Origin: Fischerella sp. PCC 9431
GTDB lineage: Bacteria > Cyanobacteriota > Cyanobacteriia > Cyanobacteriales > Nostocaceae
Assembly: GCF_000447295.1 (NCBI RefSeq)
Contig: NZ_KE650771.1
Location: 1 to 64,000 of the forward strand
Direction: 5' to 3'
DNA length: 64,000 nucleotides
The number at the start of each line of letters is the position of its first letter. Position 1 is the stretch's first letter. This document shows, one piece after another, positions 58,901 through 64,000 of the stretch. Both the position numbers and the translations under genes were made by a program. Under the pieces are notes generated by a model that saw only the letters and a program-made list of their open reading frames with translations, ran no database searches and was not told where the DNA came from.

Positions 58901-60097
58901 CTACCAAACTACGAGCGATCGCTCATGTACCACTCGCTCATACACCTGTTCTGTTTGCTTACCTAATTTCGGCCAGCTAAAGCGTCTTTCTAAATCTTCG
59001 TAAGCGTTATCAGTCAGCCATTGTCGGTATCCGGGGTTTTTTAGGACTTCTAAAATTCCCCACGCCAGAGAATCAGGATTATTAGTATAAGTAATAATGC
59101 CTGTTCTTGTATGTTGTACTACTTCAGGAAAACCACCAGTATCAGATACAACCACGGGTACACGAGAGGCAAAACTTTCTAACGCCACAATGCCAAAGGG
59201 TTCATAAAGACTGGGGAAAACAGCACAGTCAGCGATAGTTTGAAATTTATCTAAGTATTCATCAGACATAAAGCCTGTGAAATAACATTTATGCCAAATG
59301 CCCGTATCCCAAGCTTGTTTTTTGAGATGATCAGTATTGCCGCCACCAATAATCACAAACTTAACATAACCACCCATTTCCCACAAAACTTTAGGAGCCG
59401 CAGCTAGCAGCGAAGATACACCCTTTTCGTAAGTCATGCGACCGACATAATAAACAATTTTTTCGTCATCTTCAGCAAACTGCCGACGAAAGTCTAAGGC
59501 ATGAAAATCTTCGTGATGGCGTTTCTTTTCTGGACGAATACCGTTATAAATAACGTCAATTTTATCCCAAGGACTGTGTAACGCTCGTTCTACTTCCCGT
59601 CGCATGTAGTCGGTACAGACGATCACTCGCCAAGCGTTGTAAACTAATAGTTCTTCTTTACCACTTATATAACGTTGGGTATCAGTATAAATACCATTGT
59701 AGCGTCCGCATTCAGTGGCGTGGATTGTGGCAATCAAGGGAACTTTAAAGGTATGCTTGAGAGCGATCGCCGCATCTGCGACTAACCAATCATGAGCATG
59801 GATGATATCAAAAGGGCCTTCCTCAGAGATCAATTTTCCGCCATGACTACCCATACTCTGGTTCATGTTTACTACCCAGTGGAAAAAGTCGTTCCCAGCA
59901 GCTACAGGAATCCGATGCACACACACCCCTTCCACTATTTCATACAGAGGTGCATGACCAAATTCAGGCGTGATCAGATGAACTTCATGTCCTAACTTAA
60001 CGAGTTCTGGGTACAACTCTGAGACATGACGCGCAATTCCTCCAACAATACGGGGCGGAAATTCCCAACTCAGCACTAGTATTTTCATCGGATGCAA
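58901..60097 (-). CDS. Glycosyltransferase family 4
   Basis: 398-residue retaining glycosyltransferase of the GT-B fold. The N-terminal lobe is ILVLSWEFPPRIVGGIARHVSEL, similar to glycogen-synthase-like GT4 enzymes. HAHDWLVADAAIALK follows, and the nucleotide-sugar-binding lobe has YVGRMTYEKGVSSLL and the EX7E motif in EPFGIVALE. It may act in polysaccharide or glycolipid synthesis. The ATG at 60088 (MKILVLSWEFPPR) is an equally good start. Its upstream gap is made of CATTAGTCATTGGT-type repeats. Confidence 0.88.
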   Translation of the reverse strand: MHPMKILVLSWEFPPRIVGGIARHVSELYPELVKLGHEVHLITPEFGHAPLYEIVEGVCVHRIPVAAGNDFFHWVVNMNQSMGSHGGKLISEEGPFDIIHAHDWLVADAAIALKHTFKVPLIATIHATECGRYNGIYTDTQRYISGKEELLVYNAWRVIVCTDYMRREVERALHSPWDKIDVIYNGIRPEKKRHHEDFHALDFRRQFAEDDEKIVYYVGRMTYEKGVSSLLAAAPKVLWEMGGYVKFVIIGGGNTDHLKKQAWDTGIWHKCYFTGFMSDEYLDKFQTIADCAVFPSLYEPFGIVALESFASRVPVVVSDTGGFPEVVQHTRTGIITYTNNPDSLAWGILEVLKNPGYRQWLTDNAYEDLERRFSWPKLGKQTEQVYERVVHERSLVVW

Positions 60098-60180
60098 TCC
60101 CCCAAGCCTTTACATTAGTCATTAGTCATTGGTCATTAGTTATTAGTCATTGGTCATTAGTTATTAGCCATTGGTGTTTA

Positions 60181-61866
60181 TTATCCTCCTTGTCCCTGAT
60201 CCCCAATCCCTGATCCCCTATCGCCGATCCCTTTTGCCAACTCTTGCCGGAATTTTAACCAAGCTGCTGTTGCTTGTGTGTCCGAAGTGGCAGCTTTTTT
60301 TAAGAGAATGACGCCATTTTGAAAGCTGATGATTCCATATTCGCGATTATTTGTGAGCTGGTCAATCAGTGGTACTAAATCTTTTAATAAACGGCGATCG
60401 CTTTTAAATGCAGCTTGATATTTTTGTAATTGCCACAGATCAGCGATCGCATAATCTACTTTGATCACTTCTTGAGCATCATTACGTAGTTCTAAAGCAG
60501 GTAAACGCAGGATTTCTCGCCGACTAGAAAGATGGGGAACCAAATAAGTTGTTGCAGATACACTCGCATCAGAGGGAATTTGTGCCAGCAAGGGACGCAT
60601 CTGATTTACATGCTGCCATTGTTGTGGCAATGACACATATACTAGTGGTTTTACGGAATCAGGAATCAAAAAGTAAAAAGTGCGATTTGGGTTAGATGTG
60701 AAGCTAAAAAACAAAGACAGACAAATACAACCGATCCACAAGCGGCGAAATGAAGGTTTAAATTTTTGCTGACGCCGTGACCACCAGAGAATAGACCCAT
60801 AAAATAATCCTGGAACTACAGTTAAGGCATAACGAATCGTAATTGAAAGAACAGATTCACCCCGACTGATGAATAATTGTAATAATGGAAACCCAGCTAT
60901 CATCCAAGAACCAGGTGCAACAGCAGGGACAAATGCTAAGGGCAACCACTGACCGAGTAAATACCTGATTGTTCCATCTACAGGTGTAATTAATTCTACT
61001 AATAACTGTACAGGGTTGGTAATCATGCCCCGGATAATATCTAAAGTCGAACCTTGATCACCATCAATATATTGTCCAAATCGTTCGATCGCAAATCGGC
61101 GTGAAGCATCTTCAGAAAATAGAGGCATGATTTTATTAGTCAGCACCAATATGTAACCAAAACTGAGGACACACACAGCAACGCCAGCGCGGGGGAAGCG
61201 TTGACTCAAAATCATGTAAATTCCCACCCCGAATAATCCGATCCCAGCATCTTCCCGGACAGCTAAAATCAAAACTGCCATCAACCAAAATAACCACCAC
61301 CAGCGTTTTTCCATTGCTAGAAGCAGTGTAAATACAAACAAAGGAATCTGACAAATGTCGTGAAAGTTACTTAAAGTCGGGCCAATCACCGCATTTGCAC
61401 CGTAAAAGCTGACGGTAATCATCAAAGCTAATGGTGGTTGGAGATACTGCCTAGCGAGTACGTATAGTACTAAACCTGCTGCTGTGATCAGTGTAACTTG
61501 CAAAACAGTCAAAGTCGCAGGAGAGGGAAACAAAGCGTAAATTGGTAGCCACAGCAACAACGCTGGTGTGAAGTGTTGCCCAAGGCGATGGTAGTATACT
61601 GTGGCAATTTCCCCAGCGTGAACTACATTAGTAGAAAGACTAGAAGAAAGAGAACTTTGAAAAAAGCGACCATGCAGATTATTCCAAAAAACTTGGTTAA
61701 AAATGCCTTGGTCGAAGGAAGCATAAAAACTATAGTAACGGTGCAGGGTAAACAACAGACACAGGAAAAAAAAGATTCCTGCCAACCACAAGACATTTTT
61801 ACTGGCATTACCTGCCTCTAATTTAAAGATTTTTGGCAGCTTTTCTTGCATTTTCAACCACATCAA
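60181..61866 (-). CDS. DUF2079 polytopic membrane protein
   Basis: 561 residues with about 10 or 11 membrane helices and a soluble C-terminal third. ASFDQGIFNQVFWNNLHGRFF and GQHFTPALLLWLPIYALFPS mark the DUF2079 family, related in layout to GT-C glycosyltransferases. It may be a lipid-linked sugar transferase, which fits the neighbouring glycosyltransferase, but this is inference. The last 16 residues (GIGDRGSGIGDQGQGG) are translated from tandem repeat DNA, so the original stop has probably been replaced. Confidence 0.85.
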   Translation of the reverse strand: MMWLKMQEKLPKIFKLEAGNASKNVLWLAGIFFFLCLLFTLHRYYSFYASFDQGIFNQVFWNNLHGRFFQSSLSSSLSTNVVHAGEIATVYYHRLGQHFTPALLLWLPIYALFPSPATLTVLQVTLITAAGLVLYVLARQYLQPPLALMITVSFYGANAVIGPTLSNFHDICQIPLFVFTLLLAMEKRWWWLFWLMAVLILAVREDAGIGLFGVGIYMILSQRFPRAGVAVCVLSFGYILVLTNKIMPLFSEDASRRFAIERFGQYIDGDQGSTLDIIRGMITNPVQLLVELITPVDGTIRYLLGQWLPLAFVPAVAPGSWMIAGFPLLQLFISRGESVLSITIRYALTVVPGLFYGSILWWSRRQQKFKPSFRRLWIGCICLSLFFSFTSNPNRTFYFLIPDSVKPLVYVSLPQQWQHVNQMRPLLAQIPSDASVSATTYLVPHLSSRREILRLPALELRNDAQEVIKVDYAIADLWQLQKYQAAFKSDRRLLKDLVPLIDQLTNNREYGIISFQNGVILLKKAATSDTQATAAWLKFRQELAKGIGDRGSGIGDQGQGG

Positions 61867-62032
61867 GAATAAATAACAAGGCTTTCTGTAAGTTTTATGG
61901 CGATCGCATTAACAAAGAATACAGGATAAACGATCAAAAAATATCTACTTGACTCTGCTTACTCTTCTCCCTTCCCTCATCACACTTTATCGGAGAATAA
62001 ATTCAAGTCGTCGTTGTTCCTAGCAACCAAAA

Positions 62033-63427
62033 ATGCCTAGCTTACTTGTGGATGTGCAAAATTTGCTTTCTGACTTACTTCAGCGCTATTCATCGCGGGT
62101 AGATTATTTAATGATTCGCCTAGAAGAAGCTGAAGGTACAGATATATTTTTGCGTGGTGAGAAAGTCGAAACTCTCAGCGAAGCTATCTCCATTGGTGGA
62201 CATATTCGTGCTGCTTATAAAGGTGGATGGGGGTTCAGCAGTTTCAACCGCTTGACAACAATTGCTGAACGCATCGAAGAAGCAATTGCTGCGGCGCGCA
62301 TGGTTGGTGATGAACAAACTATACTAGCTCCCATCGAACCAGTGCAAGTTGTCTGTCAATTACCCTTAACAGGTACTAATCCCCGACATGTTTCCTTGAC
62401 TCGCAAAAAAGAATTGTGCGATCGCTATTGTGATCTCCTCAAAAGTGTAGATGATCGCATCAGTAGCACCTCTGTACGCTACAGTGATACAAGTCAACGA
62501 GTAATAATTACTACTAATGAAGGTGCTTTCATTGAACAATCTTGGGTAGATATGGAAATGCGTTTTGCTGCTACAGCCAGAGATGGTGATACTGTCCAAA
62601 CTGGCAGAGAAACCATTGGTTCTCGCCAAGCTTTTGAAGAGTTAATGAATCTAGATACCCAAGTCAAAAGCGCTGCCCAAAGGGCAGTAGCAGCTTTAGC
62701 GCTACCATCAGTTAAAGGTAACACCTACACCGTAGTTATTGATCCCATTCTCACCGGTTTATTTGTCCACGAAGCCTTTGGACATCTTTCAGAAGCAGAT
62801 ATGGCTTACGAAAATCCAGATTTACTGGAAGTTATGACGATTGGACGCAGATTTGGCCCCAAAGAATTGCAAATTTTTGATGGTGCAGCTCCCATTGGAC
62901 ACAGAGGTAGCTATTTATATGATGATGAGGGAACACCTGCAACAACTACGCAGCTGATTCAAGATGGAGTATTAGTCGGAAGATTGCATTCTCGCGAAAC
63001 CGCAGGGAAATTAGGGGAAGCAGCAACAGGTAATGCTCGATGTCTTAATTATAACTATACTCCTATTGTTCGCATGACTAATACATGGATAGAAAGAGGC
63101 AAAACACCTGTAGCAGATTTATTTAGTGGTATCAAAGAAGGAGTTTATGCTCGCAACTGGTTGGGTGGAATGACTAACGGTGAAATGTTCACCTTTAGCG
63201 CTGGGGAAGCTTGGATGATTAGAAATGGGCAAATAGCCGAACCAGTCAAAGATGTCACTCTTTCAGGAAACGTATTTCAAACTCTCACAGATATAGAAGC
63301 AGTTGGTAATGACTTTTACTGGGACGAATCCGGTGGTTGTGGTAAAGGTGGACAAAATGGTTTATCTGTAGGTTGTGGCGGGCCGAGTCTGCGAATACGT
63401 GATGTAGTCGTTGGGGGAGAAGCGTAA
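62033..63427 (+). CDS. tldD: TldD-family metalloprotease
   Basis: 464 residues of the TldD/PmbA (peptidase U62) family. The zinc-binding HExxxH reads HEAFGH at 246-251. Other signatures are EGTDIFLRGEKVETLSEAISIG, GSYLYDDEGTPATTTQLIQDGVLVGRLHSRETAG and GEMFTFSAGEAWMIRNGQI. The TldD-TldE heterodimer degrades unfolded peptides and matures some ribosomal peptides and CcdA antitoxin in E. coli. No tldE is within the window. It is divergent from the DUF2079 gene. Confidence 0.92.
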   Translation: MPSLLVDVQNLLSDLLQRYSSRVDYLMIRLEEAEGTDIFLRGEKVETLSEAISIGGHIRAAYKGGWGFSSFNRLTTIAERIEEAIAAARMVGDEQTILAPIEPVQVVCQLPLTGTNPRHVSLTRKKELCDRYCDLLKSVDDRISSTSVRYSDTSQRVIITTNEGAFIEQSWVDMEMRFAATARDGDTVQTGRETIGSRQAFEELMNLDTQVKSAAQRAVAALALPSVKGNTYTVVIDPILTGLFVHEAFGHLSEADMAYENPDLLEVMTIGRRFGPKELQIFDGAAPIGHRGSYLYDDEGTPATTTQLIQDGVLVGRLHSRETAGKLGEAATGNARCLNYNYTPIVRMTNTWIERGKTPVADLFSGIKEGVYARNWLGGMTNGEMFTFSAGEAWMIRNGQIAEPVKDVTLSGNVFQTLTDIEAVGNDFYWDESGGCGKGGQNGLSVGCGGPSLRIRDVVVGGEA

Positions 63428-63428
63428 T

Positions 63429-63635
63429 ATCACGTCCGCTTGAACACTTATACTATCCGTTGGGGTCAGTAATTGGTAGTTGGTAAAACCAATGACTAAC
63501 AGCGAAGCATAATATCGTCAGCAATTAGCCGAACTTGATATGAATGGTCTTTGGCGATCGCATAATTAGCAACTTGGGTTAATACCCAATTATTCATTCC
63601 TCAACTAATAATATAAGTGTTCAAGCAGACATGAT
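63429..63635. repeat. Imperfect inverted-repeat pair bounding about 207 bp
   Basis: ATCACGTCCGCTTGAACACT (from 63429) and its complement ending at 63635 match over 24 bases with two differences. Inside lies a HIP1-like site and no gene. It may be the remains of a small mobile element. Confidence 0.55.
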
Positions 63636-63639
63636 ACTA

Positions 63640-63840
63640 TTAACCTGAAGCTTTTCTGGCTTCTTCAACCCTGCCATCAAATAAATCTTGATAATTCTTA
63701 ACCTACTCTTGGGCATTGTAACGGATATCTGCGATACTATCGTCACCTTCCTTAAGCAGTTGGTTTTGGGCATTGATATCGTCAACCGGAATCTGAATTA
63801 GTTCAATTAGCCAAAAATTCCTTATTAGCTACAATTCGTA
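63640..63840 (-). pseudogene. Degenerate coding fragment, family unknown
   Basis: The minus strand reads PVDDINAQNQLLKEGDDSI, then ADIRYNAQE, an in-frame TAG where tryptophan would be plausible, and VKNYQDLFDGRVEEARKASG before TAA at 63640. A different frame upstream gives SFDGKNLGFPIDNIRIVANK. The residue mix looks protein-like, but I do not recognise it. Confidence 0.3.
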
Positions 63841-63849
63841 TATTATCAA

Positions 63850-64000
63850 TAGGAAAACCGAGATTTTTCCCATCAAAAGAGATAGCTTTATCCTTTCGCG
63901 ATCGACCTTTAACGCTGCAACAACTTAGCAATAGCGCCTTATCTTATGGCTTTCAAGATATTTTTGGCTTAAGTCCAATGGCTTATATTAAGATTCAACG
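63850..64000 (+). pseudogene. AraC-family regulator fragment
   Basis: The plus strand reads RPLTLQQLSNSALSYGFQDI then FGLSPMAYIKIQR up to the window edge. This is the second half of an AraC-type helix-turn-helix domain (usual text: ERTLQYGFQ-IFG-SPMAYLK-QRL). The part before it is not AraC-like and the recognition helix appears shortened, so it is probably a remnant; it could continue to the right. Confidence 0.5.

Overview
The window looks like chromosome of a filamentous, probably heterocyst-forming cyanobacterium (Nostocales type). The HIP1 octamer GCGATCGC is very frequent. The genes are typically cyanobacterial: sbtA/sbtB, cytochrome c6, a SigC-like group 2 sigma factor, paired diflavin flavodiiron proteins, a Kdp operon with a truncated KdpD, XisI, and an Nostoc-type 2-hydroxy-acid oxidase. 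Short tandem repeats of 7-9 bases and palindromic repeats built on GAGACGCGAT fill many gaps. I cannot name the species. No tRNA, rRNA, CRISPR array or intact insertion sequence was seen.

Layout. 0.4-6.6 kb (minus): a CPA2 antiporter, an RND efflux pump and its membrane-fusion protein. 7.3-9.1 kb: a small unknown gene and a Ser/Thr kinase. 9.5-11.5 kb (plus): a bicarbonate-uptake cluster of sbtA, sbtB and a Tat-exported beta-carbonic anhydrase. 11.6-15.8 kb (minus): a TonB-dependent receptor, a TPR protein and cytochrome c6. The receptor and the cytochrome share an operator-like promoter element. 16.0-17.9 kb: an acetyltransferase and the sigma factor. 18.7-21.4 kb: priA with a repeat-derived segment inside its reading frame. 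21.6-26.7 kb: a phosphatase, a Pro/Thr-rich membrane protein, a gamma-glutamyltransferase with another repeat-derived insert, a 17-unit array of 21-bp repeats and a double GNAT protein. 26.8-31.2 kb: flv1-like, PsiE-like and flv3-like genes. 31.5-35.8 kb: a DUF1400 hydrolase, a decayed EamA transporter and an Eis-like acetyltransferase. 36.0-38.8 kb: ligA and a VapBC module whose toxin is split by a small TA-flanked mobile element. 39.1-45.0 kb: kdpA-kdpB-kdpC-kdpD. 45.7-53.5 kb: mixed metabolic genes. 53.6-57.9 kb (plus): a 2-hydroxy-acid oxidase, cobA, hemD, coaE and a LysR regulator. 58.0-58.75 kb: a HigBA-like module with a frameshifted toxin and a palindromic operator. 58.9-63.4 kb: a glycosyltransferase, a DUF2079 membrane protein and TldD. 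The right end holds decayed fragments.

The genes fit a photosynthetic cell managing inorganic carbon (SbtA/SbtB/carbonic anhydrase), electron overflow (flavodiiron pair, cytochrome c6), metals (TonB receptor), potassium (Kdp) and efflux. The most notable features are repeat DNA that has become coding sequence in priA and ggt, the promoter element shared by petJ and the TonB receptor, the small TIR element present twice with one copy breaking vapC, and the 21-bp array filling a divergent promoter region. I found no clearly new multi-gene defence or biosynthetic system.
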